A stretch of 43,782 nucleotides of DNA, taken from Lachnospiraceae bacterium (GTDB lineage Bacteria; Bacillota; Clostridia; Lachnospirales; Lachnospiraceae). The position numbers and the translations under genes were made by a program. Below the pieces are notes generated by a model. That model did not search any database, was not told where the DNA came from, and was given only the letters and a program-made list of their open reading frames with translations. Each line of letters opens with the position of its first letter. Position 1 is the stretch's first letter. Positions 16,330 through 23,936 of this stretch are shown in pieces. The stretch spans positions 1-43,782 of the forward strand of contig JAFTVH010000076.1 in NCBI GenBank assembly GCA_017465845.1, in the 5' to 3' direction.

Positions 16330-17442
16330 ATGGCAAAAAAGAGTCTGGGGCAATGGAATGAATACCATATCATGCAGGGCAGCTGCAAGGTGGCCCGAAT
16401 AAGCCGCAACGGTATCTGCCGGATTGTGGACGAAAAAAGAATGCCATATAATCTGTATCTTGAGGAAGGTTCTGATTTAGACGTTCAGCTGCAGAATCTG
16501 GAGAACTTTTACTATTGGTGTGCGTCAAGGGTGTTGACGTTAGACAGGCAGTATGCAAAAGAGATTCTAAACAGTATCGGTGCTTCCCAGAGTATGACGG
16601 ACAGAAGCCGGGCGGAGATTGCATTGTCCTATCATTGCTTGTCGTTAATGGATATTTTCTGGGTAAAGGAAGCTGACGAGGGGGTATCATTTCAGGACAT
16701 TAATCTGTTTGAAAATCATCCGGACAGCACGTTTATTGATGTGGCTTTACGGGGAAGGCAGATGACGGTGGAGAACAGACATCTGGTTGCGGATGATCTG
16801 AGTACGCAGGGATGCTTTCCCAAAGCCTGGGTTCGGCAGAATGGGACGTTTTATCTGTTAAAGGATGGTGGAGAGGAGGCAGTTGCAAACGAACTGCTGG
16901 CCAGCAGGATATGCCGGTGTTTTCAGTGTAATCAAGTGGTTTATGAGCAGGAAGTATTTGATGGGCAGCAGGTGTCTGCCAGTAAAATCATTACTTCTTT
17001 GGAGAAAGCGATTGTGCCCATGGAGCATTTTGAAATCTATGCAGCCAATCAGGAAATTGATAAAATGGAGTACATTCTGGAATTGGATGGATACTCTTTC
17101 TATATGATGAATATTCTTGATTATCTTATTGGGAATACTGACAGGCATTGGGGAAACTGGGGATTTTTAGTTGACAATCACACGAATCAGCCTGTACGTC
17201 TGTATGACTTGATGGATTTTAACAGGGCATTTCAAAGCTATGATACAGTAGAAGGTGCTGTCTGTTTGACGACAGGGCGCAGGGAAGCGCAGCTTGCGGC
17301 GGCAGTGAAGGCAGTAGGAGCAATCGGATTGAATCAGATAGCTCCCGTACAGAGAGAATGGTTTATGGATGATAAAAAGTTTGAGATGTTTCAAAAGAGA
17401 CTTGAGAAGCTGAAATTAGCCTCGAATACGAGAAAACAATGA
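16330..17442 (+). CDS. HipA-fold kinase-like protein (solitary)
   Basis: The ATG at 16330 lies 10 bases after GGAGG; an in-frame GTG at 16324 is only 4 bases after it, so the ATG is preferred (370 residues). The C-terminal half has the HipA/CtkA-type kinase core: FYLLKDGGEEAVANELLAS (nucleotide-binding region with the Glu of the helix), GNTDRHWGNWG with catalytic Asp271 and Asn276, and LYDLMDFN in the DFG-like metal-binding position. The N-terminal ~150 residues do not resemble the HipA N-terminal coupling domain and are unassigned. No HipB-like HTH antitoxin gene is adjacent. It could be a Ser/Thr protein kinase or a stand-alone toxin-like kinase; the target is unknown. It begins 22 bp after the helicase and is probably co-transcribed with it. 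Confidence 0.78.
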   Translation: MAKKSLGQWNEYHIMQGSCKVARISRNGICRIVDEKRMPYNLYLEEGSDLDVQLQNLENFYYWCASRVLTLDRQYAKEILNSIGASQSMTDRSRAEIALSYHCLSLMDIFWVKEADEGVSFQDINLFENHPDSTFIDVALRGRQMTVENRHLVADDLSTQGCFPKAWVRQNGTFYLLKDGGEEAVANELLASRICRCFQCNQVVYEQEVFDGQQVSASKIITSLEKAIVPMEHFEIYAANQEIDKMEYILELDGYSFYMMNILDYLIGNTDRHWGNWGFLVDNHTNQPVRLYDLMDFNRAFQSYDTVEGAVCLTTGRREAQLAAAVKAVGAIGLNQIAPVQREWFMDDKKFEMFQKRLEKLKLASNTRKQ

Positions 17443-17478
17443 AAGTAGACGAATAGTTCGTAGAATTGTCAAAAAAAC

Positions 17479-17507
17479 TTGCTCTTATGATGTAGATTTG
17501 ATATACT
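17479..17507 (+). promoter_or_regulatory. Probable promoter of mscL
   Basis: TTGCTC (17479-17484), a 17-bp spacer and TATACT (17502-17507), then 37 bp to the ATG with GCAGGAGGC as ribosome binding site. Confidence 0.6.
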
Positions 17508-17544
17508 AAATAAAATGATATCACAAATGATGCAGGAGGCACAT

Positions 17545-17982
17545 ATGAGTAAAGGAAAAGGATTTTTAAATGAATTTAAGAAATTTATCATGCGCGGTAA
17601 TGTCATGGATATGGCAGTCGGTGTTATCGTAGGTGGTGCATTCACCTCTATCGTAACCAGTCTGAACAAGGATATCCTGACACCGCTTCTGGGAATTTTC
17701 GGCGGTACCGATTTCTCTAATCTTGTATTGGTACTGGGAAGCGGCGAGGAGGCACCGATATTGGCATACGGTAACTTTATCACTGCAGTCATTAATTTCC
17801 TGATCACCGCTTTTGTTATTTTCTGTCTGGTGAAAGGAATGAATGCCATCGGCGAAAAATTAAAGCGCAAAGAAGAGGAAGCGCCTGCGGCACCTACTAC
17901 TAAGACTTGCCCTTATTGTAAGAGCACTATCGCTATCGATGCAGTAAGATGTCCTCATTGTACTTCTGAACTGGAAAAGTAA
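17545..17982 (+). CDS. mscL: Large-conductance mechanosensitive channel MscL with C-terminal zinc ribbon
   Basis: The ATG at 17545 follows AGGAGG and gives 145 residues. It begins with the MscL amphipathic helix (FLNEFKKFIMRGNVMDMAVG), then TM1 VGVIVGGAFTSIVTSLNKD, the periplasmic loop with PLLGIFGGTDF, and TM2 FITAVINFLITAFVIFCLVKGMN. MscL is a homopentamer that opens under membrane tension on hypo-osmotic shock. The C-terminus carries CPYC, 11 residues, then CPHC, a zinc-ribbon tail absent from E. coli MscL, which ends in a helical bundle. An Ala/Pro/Glu linker joins them. The channel call is certain; the role of the ribbon is unknown. Confidence 0.95.
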   Translation: MSKGKGFLNEFKKFIMRGNVMDMAVGVIVGGAFTSIVTSLNKDILTPLLGIFGGTDFSNLVLVLGSGEEAPILAYGNFITAVINFLITAFVIFCLVKGMNAIGEKLKRKEEEAPAAPTTKTCPYCKSTIAIDAVRCPHCTSELEK

Positions 17983-17991
17983 GGATACAAA

Positions 17992-18303
17992 ATGAACGGT
18001 GAAACAGGAACCGAAATTGGAGATGCAGAGGAGCAGCGTAAAGAGATTTTGATATTTCTGGAAAGCTATGAGTTCATGAAGTTGGGACAGGCTGTCAATC
18101 GTGGGCAGTGGGATAGTGCCATGATGACGCTTCGCAGGATGGATCAAAAGGTAAAGAAACTGGAAATCAAAGAATTTGAGCAGCCGATGAAAGGCTTGCG
18201 GCTTGCTGTGAGCGGCAGGAATGAACTGCAAGCAAAGCAGATATTAGCTATGCTGGTGGCCAAAAGGGTCAGGATGCGGGAAGCGCTGCAGAGTACCAAA
18301 TGA
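17992..18303 (+). CDS. Small helical protein of unknown function
   Basis: This 103-residue soluble protein starts 9 bp after mscL, with AAGGA overlapping the mscL stop region. It is charged and looks entirely helical (SYEFMKLGQAVNRGQWDSAM ... QILAMLVAKRVRMREALQ). I do not recognise it. The length and helix pattern vaguely recall Hpt-like four-helix bundles, but there is no phosphorylatable-His motif. Coupling to mscL is suggested by spacing only. Confidence 0.6.
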   Translation: MNGETGTEIGDAEEQRKEILIFLESYEFMKLGQAVNRGQWDSAMMTLRRMDQKVKKLEIKEFEQPMKGLRLAVSGRNELQAKQILAMLVAKRVRMREALQSTK

Positions 18304-18381
18304 GAGCTGCGAAGAAATATGAATTGAGAAAAATAAGTGCTGCGAAAATAGAAACCGTAGAGAAATGAAGTTCAGGGGAAG

Positions 18382-18436
18382 CCCGAAGCGTCATTGCGGC
18401 AGTTGAACTGTTGCAATTAGGCGTTTCGGGTTTTTT
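18382..18436 (+). terminator. Long-stem terminator after the mscL unit
   Basis: CCCGAAGCG (18382-18390) pairs with CGTTTCGGG (18422-18430, one G-U) and is followed by six T. The loop holds an inner stem (ATTGC..CAGT / ACTG..GCAAT), so the whole folds as one extended hairpin. Confidence 0.78.
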
Positions 18437-18520
18437 GTATTTTAGGATTAATTTAGGCATTTTTATGTAGCATTATCATCTGAAAACGTAGTATATAGGT
18501 GAGAGAGAAAGGAGGCGATT

Positions 18521-18562
18521 GTGTTACTGGATGAGGATATTACGAGACATTCTATATATTGA
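18521..18562 (+). CDS. Possible 13-residue leader peptide or gene remnant before the ABC operon
   Basis: GTG at 18521 has an excellent AAAGGAGGC ribosome binding site five bases upstream and encodes VLLDEDITRHSIY before TGA at 18560-18562, inside the -35 box of the next promoter. It may be a leader peptide or what is left of a small regulator gene, such as a GntR/YtrA-type regulator that often precedes this kind of ABC pair. It is too short to decide. Confidence 0.3.
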   Translation: MLLDEDITRHSIY

Positions 18563-18587
18563 CAATATTACAAGAATTCTATATAAT
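18559..18587 (+). promoter_or_regulatory. Consensus SigA promoter of the ABC transporter operon
   Basis: TTGACA (18559-18564), a 17-bp spacer and TATAAT (18582-18587): a perfect match. The ATTCTATATA sequence occurs twice, just before the -35 and across the -10. Confidence 0.82.
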
Positions 18588-18590
18588 ATG

Positions 18591-18609
18591 TGATATCAAA
18601 ATGATATCA
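18591..18609 (+). promoter_or_regulatory. Repeated palindrome TGATATCA, candidate operator
   Basis: Two copies of TGATATCA separated by AAA lie just after the -10 box, at the transcription start. The 19-bp block is itself symmetric and well placed for a repressor. The regulator is not encoded next to it. Confidence 0.5.
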
Positions 18610-18634
18610 TAAAGATATATAAGGAGAAGAGAAT

Positions 18635-19345
18635 ATGTTACAAATAAAGAATCTATGCAAGACCTATCCGGGCGGTAAGAAAGCAGTAGATCACCTGAAC
18701 CTGAAAATCGCACCCGGAGATATCTATGGTTTCATCGGTCACAACGGAGCCGGAAAGACTACGACGATTAAAGCAATAACCGGCATCATCGACTTTCAAG
18801 AGGGGGAGATTTTAGTAGATGGTATATCTGTCAGGAAGGATCCTCTTATCTGCAAGCGCAAAATTGCCTACATTCCTGATAATCCGGATCTGTATGAATA
18901 TCTGACAGGGATCCAGTATCTGAATTTTATCGGGGATATCTTTCAAGTATCGGTTTCGGAAAGAGAAGAGAGAATCAGGAAATATGGGGAGTTGTTCGAA
19001 CTGATGCCTGCATTGGGAGATTTGATTTCTTCTTATTCTCATGGTATGAAGCAGAAGCTTGCTATTATTTCTGCACTGTTGCACAAGCCGTCACTGATGA
19101 TCATGGATGAACCCTTTGTAGGTCTGGATCCTAAGGCTTCTGTATTATTGAAAGACGTTATGCGTCAGATGTGCGAAGAAGGAACGGCTATCTTCTTTTC
19201 CACCCATGTGTTGGAGGTTGCAGAGAAGCTTTGTAATAAGGTGGCGATCATCAAGGATGGAAAGCTTGTGCTGTCAGGGCGGACCCGGGAAGTGATCGGA
19301 GGTCAGTCTCTGGAGTCTCTGTTCATGGAACTGGAGGAAAAATAA
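18635..19345 (+). CDS. ABC transporter ATP-binding protein
   Basis: This 236-residue protein starts at an ATG after AAGGAGA. Walker A GHNGAGKTT lies at about 35-43, then a Q-loop region (AYIPDNPDLYEYLTG), the signature YSHGMKQKL (the usual LSGG is replaced by YSHG, common in YtrB/BcrA-type proteins), Walker B LMIMDEPF, and the H-loop STHVLEVAEKL. It should power the membrane protein encoded 1 bp downstream, probably an exporter for peptides or antibiotics, or a cell-envelope function. Substrate unknown. Confidence 0.93.
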   Translation: MLQIKNLCKTYPGGKKAVDHLNLKIAPGDIYGFIGHNGAGKTTTIKAITGIIDFQEGEILVDGISVRKDPLICKRKIAYIPDNPDLYEYLTGIQYLNFIGDIFQVSVSEREERIRKYGELFELMPALGDLISSYSHGMKQKLAIISALLHKPSLMIMDEPFVGLDPKASVLLKDVMRQMCEEGTAIFFSTHVLEVAEKLCNKVAIIKDGKLVLSGRTREVIGGQSLESLFMELEEK

Positions 19346-19346
19346 T

Positions 19347-20948
19347 ATGTGGAGAGAGGTTCGGTTGTTGACATCAGTAAGCCTTCGGAATATCTGGGGC
19401 GTGAATCAGATTCGGTTCAGTGGAGATAAGAAGCAGAAGAGAAGGCTGCTGTTGCTTTTGGTGACCTACGTGTTATTAGGTGTGATACTTGGCGGATATG
19501 CAGGCGGGCTGAGCTATGGATTGATTTTGCTGGGAATGGAGCGGGTGCTTCCGTCATATCTGCCGGCAGTGCTCAGTTTGCTGATCTTTTTCTTCACAGC
19601 GTTTAAAGCAGGAAGTATCCTTTTTGATACCGTTACCTACGAAATGCTGATTGCACTGCCGGTTCGGCCGGCAGCCATCGTGTTGTCCAGGTTCCTGAAT
19701 ATGTATGTGCAGAATATTGGAATGTGTTTGATAATCATGCTTCCGGCAGCAAGCGTGTATGCATGGTTCTTAAAGCCGGGATTGTGGTTTTATTTCAGCA
19801 TGATATTGGGAACTTTTCTGATGCCCTTTTTGCCTATGACGGCAGCCTGTGCTATTGGAGCACTGGCTACGGCAGTCAGTTCGCGGATTAAATACAGGAA
19901 CATGATCAACGTTGTATTGACGATTACTTTGACTATAGGGTTCCTTGTATTGGTGACGGCTGAGAGTGCAGCGTTGGAAGCGGAGGGAAGTATATTACAG
20001 AATGCAGAGATGTTGGGAGAAATAGCCGCAATGTTGGAACAGGGAATCGGTAGTATCTATTTTCCGGCAAAGTGGTTCAGCAGAGCTGTGGTGGACAGCA
20101 GCACAGCAGCTTTCGCTGGATTTTTCACCATATCAGTAGTGCCTGCGGCGCTGTTTGTTTCCCTGGTGCAGCGATATTTTAAAAAAATCTGTGAGGCGCT
20201 GCGTGCCCATAAGGCGCAGGGAAATTATGCACTTCAAGAACTGAAAGGGCGCAGTCAGCTGAGAGCATTATATCAAAAAGAAGTAAAACGATATTTTGCT
20301 TCCGGTATCTATGTGATGAATACGCTCATCGGCTATATCCTGATGGTGGTGTTGGCGGTCAGTATTTTAGTTGCAGGCGTTGAAGAAGTAGAACGAATGC
20401 TGGGGCTTCCGGGAGTAATGAGCAGGTTTCTGCCACTGGTTCTGGCTTTGGTCAGCAGCATGGGCTCCACGACGGTAAGTTCTATTTCCATGGAAGGAAA
20501 ACAGTGGTGGCTGACGAAAAGCCTGCCTCTTACTACGGCGCAGATTTTGGACAGTAAGATATTGGTAAATCTGACAGTAGCATTGCCTTGTCTGGTGCTT
20601 ACAGATCTGATTCTGATGATTGCAGTGAAGACTACTTTTCTGGGATATGTGTGGATTTTTGTAATACCTTTCGCTTACCTGTTGCTTTTTTCGGTACTTG
20701 GTATTACTATTAATCTGAAAATGCCTCTCTTTGACTGGGAGTCGGAGGCTGTGGTGGTAAAACAAAGCGGTGCGGTAGTTGTATCTATGATGACAGGAAT
20801 GATTTCCACAATCCTTCCCATGGTGCTTGTCTTAGTTTTGCCACGGCGTCTGACGGATGTCTGTCTGGGAGCGGTAACGGTTCTGGTATTGGCTGTGACG
20901 GCGGTACTGTACCGAAAGAACAGAAGGGTGGACTTAAGAAAAATATGA
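19347..20948 (+). CDS. ABC transporter permease, ABC-2-like
   Basis: This 533-residue protein starts one base after the ATPase stop. It has about 12 hydrophobic stretches, for example LLLVTYVLLGVILGGYAGG, LLIFFFTAFKAGSILF, FLVLVTAE and VTVLVLAVTAVLYRKN at the C-terminus. The central soluble part around 270-320 includes ALYQKEVKRYFASGIYV, as in the large Firmicute ABC permeases with two half-transporter repeats. No extracellular substrate domain is obvious. Its stop overlaps the start of the FliB-like gene by 4 bp (ATGA), so the three genes form one translational unit. Confidence 0.85.
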   Translation: MWREVRLLTSVSLRNIWGVNQIRFSGDKKQKRRLLLLLVTYVLLGVILGGYAGGLSYGLILLGMERVLPSYLPAVLSLLIFFFTAFKAGSILFDTVTYEMLIALPVRPAAIVLSRFLNMYVQNIGMCLIIMLPAASVYAWFLKPGLWFYFSMILGTFLMPFLPMTAACAIGALATAVSSRIKYRNMINVVLTITLTIGFLVLVTAESAALEAEGSILQNAEMLGEIAAMLEQGIGSIYFPAKWFSRAVVDSSTAAFAGFFTISVVPAALFVSLVQRYFKKICEALRAHKAQGNYALQELKGRSQLRALYQKEVKRYFASGIYVMNTLIGYILMVVLAVSILVAGVEEVERMLGLPGVMSRFLPLVLALVSSMGSTTVSSISMEGKQWWLTKSLPLTTAQILDSKILVNLTVALPCLVLTDLILMIAVKTTFLGYVWIFVIPFAYLLLFSVLGITINLKMPLFDWESEAVVVKQSGAVVVSMMTGMISTILPMVLVLVLPRRLTDVCLGAVTVLVLAVTAVLYRKNRRVDLRKI

Positions 20949-22081
20949 GATACGTAAAGCCTCATTACTATGAAGATTTTCAGTGCACGGCAGACAGATG
21001 TCCTGACACCTGCTGTGCCGGATGGCAGATCGTAATTGATGAGGAATCACTTGAAAAATACAGCCGGGTGAGAGGGCCTTTCGGGAACAGGCTCTTTGAT
21101 TCTATAGATTGGGAAGAAGGAAGTTTCCGCCAACAAAAAGGCAGATGCTGCTTTTTAGATGAAGAAAATCTGTGTGACCTTTACAAAATACTTGGAAAAG
21201 ATTCTCTGTGCAGAACCTGTCGAATGTATCCCAGACATGTTGAAGAGTATGAGGGGCTGAGGGAGCTTTCTTTGTCGTTGTCCTGTCCGGTGGCGGCGGA
21301 AATGATTCTGACCTGTAGAGAGCCGCTTCGGCTGATTGAGGAGGAGACAGACGAGGCGGAAGAACTGGAAGAGGAATTCGAGGATTTTGATCTGCTGATG
21401 TTTACGCAGCTGGAAGATGCAAGGGCTGTGATATTTGCACTTCTGCAGGACCGCGAACGGACTATGGACCAGAGAATAGGTCTGACTAGGCAGATGGTGG
21501 AGCAGATGCAGAAATGCATCGATGAAGAGCGGTATTACGATGTAGATGGCGTAATTGACCGGTTTCGGCAACTGTCAGAATCGGAAATGCCTCAGGGAAT
21601 CAGTATGACTGATGAGCCTGAAATGTCAAGATACACAAAGATGTGCCGCGAATATACGGTCTTCGGACGATTGGAAAGATTGCGGCCTGAATGGTCTGAT
21701 TTACTGGACGATGCCTGGATGACATTGTATGAAAAGGGAGAGGATACTTATCAGGAAATCCGTGAGGAATTTGAGACTTATTGTGCTGATGTCTGGAAAG
21801 AAGAATGGACGCTGTTTTCAGAGAATTTGTTTCTGTTTTTCCTGTATACTTACTTCTGTGGAGCAGTTTACGATGACTGGATTTACAGCAAATTTGCGTT
21901 GGCGGAATTTTCAGTTCGGTGGATTCAGGAACTTATTATGGCAAGATGGGCTGAGAATGGGGAGATTTCCCGTGAGGATTATATTGAAATCGCCTATCGG
22001 TATGCCAGGGAGATCGAGCACTCTGATGAGAATCTGAATATGCTGGAAGAGTGGCTGACTGAGGGAGTATATGAGGGATGA
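20945..22081 (+). CDS. fliB: FliB-like flagellin lysine N-methylase family protein
   Basis: This 378-residue protein overlaps the permease stop by ATGA. It shows the family's N-terminal cysteine cluster: CTADRCPDTCCAGW at about 14-27, then CCFLDEENLCDLY and LCRTCRMYPRHVE, and the RELSLSLSCPVAAE block. FliB-type proteins are radical- or cluster-dependent methylases implicated in flagellin lysine methylation; in many Clostridia the family also occurs away from flagellar loci and its target is unproven. An acidic run (EEETDEAEELEEEFEDFD) separates the cluster domain from the helical C-terminal half. No flagellar gene is in the window, so the target is open. Confidence 0.8.
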   Translation: MRYVKPHYYEDFQCTADRCPDTCCAGWQIVIDEESLEKYSRVRGPFGNRLFDSIDWEEGSFRQQKGRCCFLDEENLCDLYKILGKDSLCRTCRMYPRHVEEYEGLRELSLSLSCPVAAEMILTCREPLRLIEEETDEAEELEEEFEDFDLLMFTQLEDARAVIFALLQDRERTMDQRIGLTRQMVEQMQKCIDEERYYDVDGVIDRFRQLSESEMPQGISMTDEPEMSRYTKMCREYTVFGRLERLRPEWSDLLDDAWMTLYEKGEDTYQEIREEFETYCADVWKEEWTLFSENLFLFFLYTYFCGAVYDDWIYSKFALAEFSVRWIQELIMARWAENGEISREDYIEIAYRYAREIEHSDENLNMLEEWLTEGVYEG

Positions 22082-22270
22082 GTGATCGCAGAAGGATTGC
22101 GTATCTGCCGCAGGAGCGGTGAGAGTGACATCCTTCTTCTGGATGAGCCTTCTACTTATCTGGATATTCCTGCCCAATTGGAGCTATTGGACCTTTTAAA
22201 GAGCCTGACCCGTCAGGGGAAGACCATTATTATGGTTTTTTCAGAAAAGAAATTTTTCGTAACTAAGTGA
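22078..22270 (+). pseudogene. Remnant of a FecE/BtuD-type iron or cobalamin ABC ATPase
   Basis: Frame 1 from 22078 reads SDRRRIAYLPQER, the Q-loop region of a FecE-like ATPase, and then stops. A different frame immediately continues SDILLLDEPSTYLDIPAQL and LLKSLTRQGKTIIMV, the Walker B, D-loop and following helix. Walker A, the ~60 residues with the LSGG signature and the C-terminus are missing. It is an internally deleted, frameshifted fragment lying directly against the FliB-like gene, with no partner permease nearby. Confidence 0.75.
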
Positions 22271-22303
22271 AACCAACATGCCGCTTTTGACGAGGTATAT
22301 AAT
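22268..22303 (+). promoter_or_regulatory. Possible ECF-type promoter before the sigma factor gene
   Basis: TGAAACC (22268-22274), 16 bp, then CGAGG resembles an ECF promoter (AACC -35, CG -10), which would give autoregulation. A TATAAT at 22298-22303 lacks a fitting -35. Both readings are weak. Confidence 0.3.
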
Positions 22304-22353
22304 GAAGGCACTGATGGATAAGTGTGAGTCTGTGTTACCAAGGAGGGTTGCCC

Positions 22354-22914
22354 ATGCAGGATGAAAAAATCGTCGACTTATACTGGCAGCGGGACGAAGC
22401 AGCGATTCGCGAGACCGAACAGAAATATGGCCGCTATCTTACCAAAATCGCATACAATATTCTGGCTGATCTGGAAGACAGCAAGGAAAGTGTCAACGAT
22501 ACTTATCTGAACGCCTGGAATTCCATGCCGCCTCATAAGCCGGACATTTTGTCTACATATTTAGGAAAGATCACCAGGCGGGTATCCATCGATGTATTCC
22601 GCAGGCGCAACAGGGTGAAGCGCAGGGCATCGGAGTATGCTGTTTCCCTTTCTGAACTGGAGGACTGTATCTCTCAGGGGAATGTGACGGAAGCAGAAGT
22701 GGATGTACGGCTGCTTGCAAAAGCCATCAATGATTTTCTGCGGACACTGCCGGAGGGAGCGCGGAATACTTTCATCGGAAGATATTATTTTTTGGACCCG
22801 TTAAAAGAAGTGGCAGCTTATTGTGGCATGAGCGAATCCAAGGCAAAGAGCATGTTGTACCGCACCAGGTGCGGCCTGAAAGCTTATCTGGAAAAGGAGG
22901 GGTTCGAAGTATGA
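22354..22914 (+). CDS. ECF-type RNA polymerase sigma-70 family factor
   Basis: The ATG at 22354, six bases after AAGGAGGG, is preferred over a GTG at 22324. The product has 186 residues. Region 2 is visible (YLTKIAYNILADLEDSKESVNDTYLNAWNSMPPHKP with the helix that binds core polymerase and the -10), then LSTYLGKITRRVSIDVFRRRN. Region 4 follows as RTLPEGARNTFIGRYYFLDPLKEVAAYCGMSESKAKSMLYRTR. This is a minimal two-domain sigma factor. Its stop overlaps the start of the next gene, the expected arrangement for a sigma factor and its regulator. Confidence 0.9.
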   Translation: MQDEKIVDLYWQRDEAAIRETEQKYGRYLTKIAYNILADLEDSKESVNDTYLNAWNSMPPHKPDILSTYLGKITRRVSIDVFRRRNRVKRRASEYAVSLSELEDCISQGNVTEAEVDVRLLAKAINDFLRTLPEGARNTFIGRYYFLDPLKEVAAYCGMSESKAKSMLYRTRCGLKAYLEKEGFEV

Positions 22915-23921
22915 AGAAAGAACTGCTGCATGATGCGCTGAATCTGTTGGATGATGATATGATAGAGGCAGTGGAAGCTTTGCGGGGGAAGAAAAAAGGA
23001 AAGATCAACCGGCAGAAATGGGGTTCTTTAGCTGCATGCTTTTGCGTAGCAGTGGTGGCGATTGCGGCTGTCAATCGTGCCGGCATTTTTTCAGGGAAGG
23101 AGACCGGCATGGAGCAAAGTGCGGAAGGTGCTTTGACAACGGGAAATGAAGCTGCATCTTCCCAGGCGGTGGCGGCGATTGAGGCGGTGACGGAGAGAGA
23201 GGAGACCGGCGCAGAGGGGATCGTCATTCCTAAGATGGAAGTGGATTTGAATCAGTCGGATGGAGCCACGATGGATATGCTTGCGCTCTTCTTTTATCAG
23301 GGCAGATGTTATGTGGAATATGAGAGAATTGAGAACGGCATAGAATTTGTAGGGGAAAAACTGGGAACAATTAAGGGAACGGTTGATGAGTGGAATATAA
23401 AGGACGGTTATGTGGAACTTGCCGGAAGTATTTCAGGCGATTTCTATGCAGTGGATGGCTATGATCAGTCTTTTATGCTGTGTATGAAAAATTATGATGG
23501 TTCCGTTACTACTTTTATTAACAATAATGATATTACTGTGCGAACAGGTGCTGATTTGTTTGAAGACAGATTTCATCTGACAGGAAATTATGAGATTGTG
23601 GAATATCAGACCATAGACGATGAGTTTGGTGAACTGATTCAGCTGTCAGAAGAGGATGAAGAAGTGATTGCACTGTTTGTGGAAGCAGTGAATGATGCAC
23701 CTTTTATGCTGAGCAAAGAGATTCCTTTGGATGAGGGAGAAAGAAGCAGATCTGACAGGTTGATTTATCGCATGTTCTTTCGGATGAAGGATGGAATGAC
23801 AGTCAAATTGAATCTATTTAAAGGGGGATACGTTGAGCTGTGGAGATTTGGCTATGTATGTGTGCAAGTGGATAGCGATATTTTTGAGCAGATGATTGCA
23901 GTTTTGGAAAGTGGAGGATGA
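22911..23921 (+). CDS. Membrane-anchored partner of the ECF sigma factor, candidate anti-sigma
   Basis: This 336-residue protein starts in an ATGA overlap with the sigma gene, with AAAAGGAGGGG before it. Residues 1-35 are a cytosolic segment (LLHDALNLLDDDMIEAVEAL), followed by one TM helix at about 38-58 (SLAACFCVAVVAIAAV) and a large external part with little similarity to anything I know (FFYQGRCYVEYERI, FIFRMFFRMKDG-like beta region). The short N-terminus, single TM and operon position fit an anti-sigma factor, but there is no HxxxCxxC zinc motif, so the call is positional. The serpin gene follows after 15 bp. Confidence 0.65.
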   Translation: MKKELLHDALNLLDDDMIEAVEALRGKKKGKINRQKWGSLAACFCVAVVAIAAVNRAGIFSGKETGMEQSAEGALTTGNEAASSQAVAAIEAVTEREETGAEGIVIPKMEVDLNQSDGATMDMLALFFYQGRCYVEYERIENGIEFVGEKLGTIKGTVDEWNIKDGYVELAGSISGDFYAVDGYDQSFMLCMKNYDGSVTTFINNNDITVRTGADLFEDRFHLTGNYEIVEYQTIDDEFGELIQLSEEDEEVIALFVEAVNDAPFMLSKEIPLDEGERSRSDRLIYRMFFRMKDGMTVKLNLFKGGYVELWRFGYVCVQVDSDIFEQMIAVLESGG

Positions 23922-23936
23922 TTAGGAGGGATGTGC

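Noticed and set aside
18269-18460. 63-codon ORF on the - strand over the mscL-unit terminator
   Set aside because: It runs through the terminator hairpin and resembles antisense sequence; no ribosome binding site.
22082-22270. Complete small ATPase gene
   Set aside because: Walker A and the signature are missing and a Q-loop is present in a different frame just upstream, so it is a relic.
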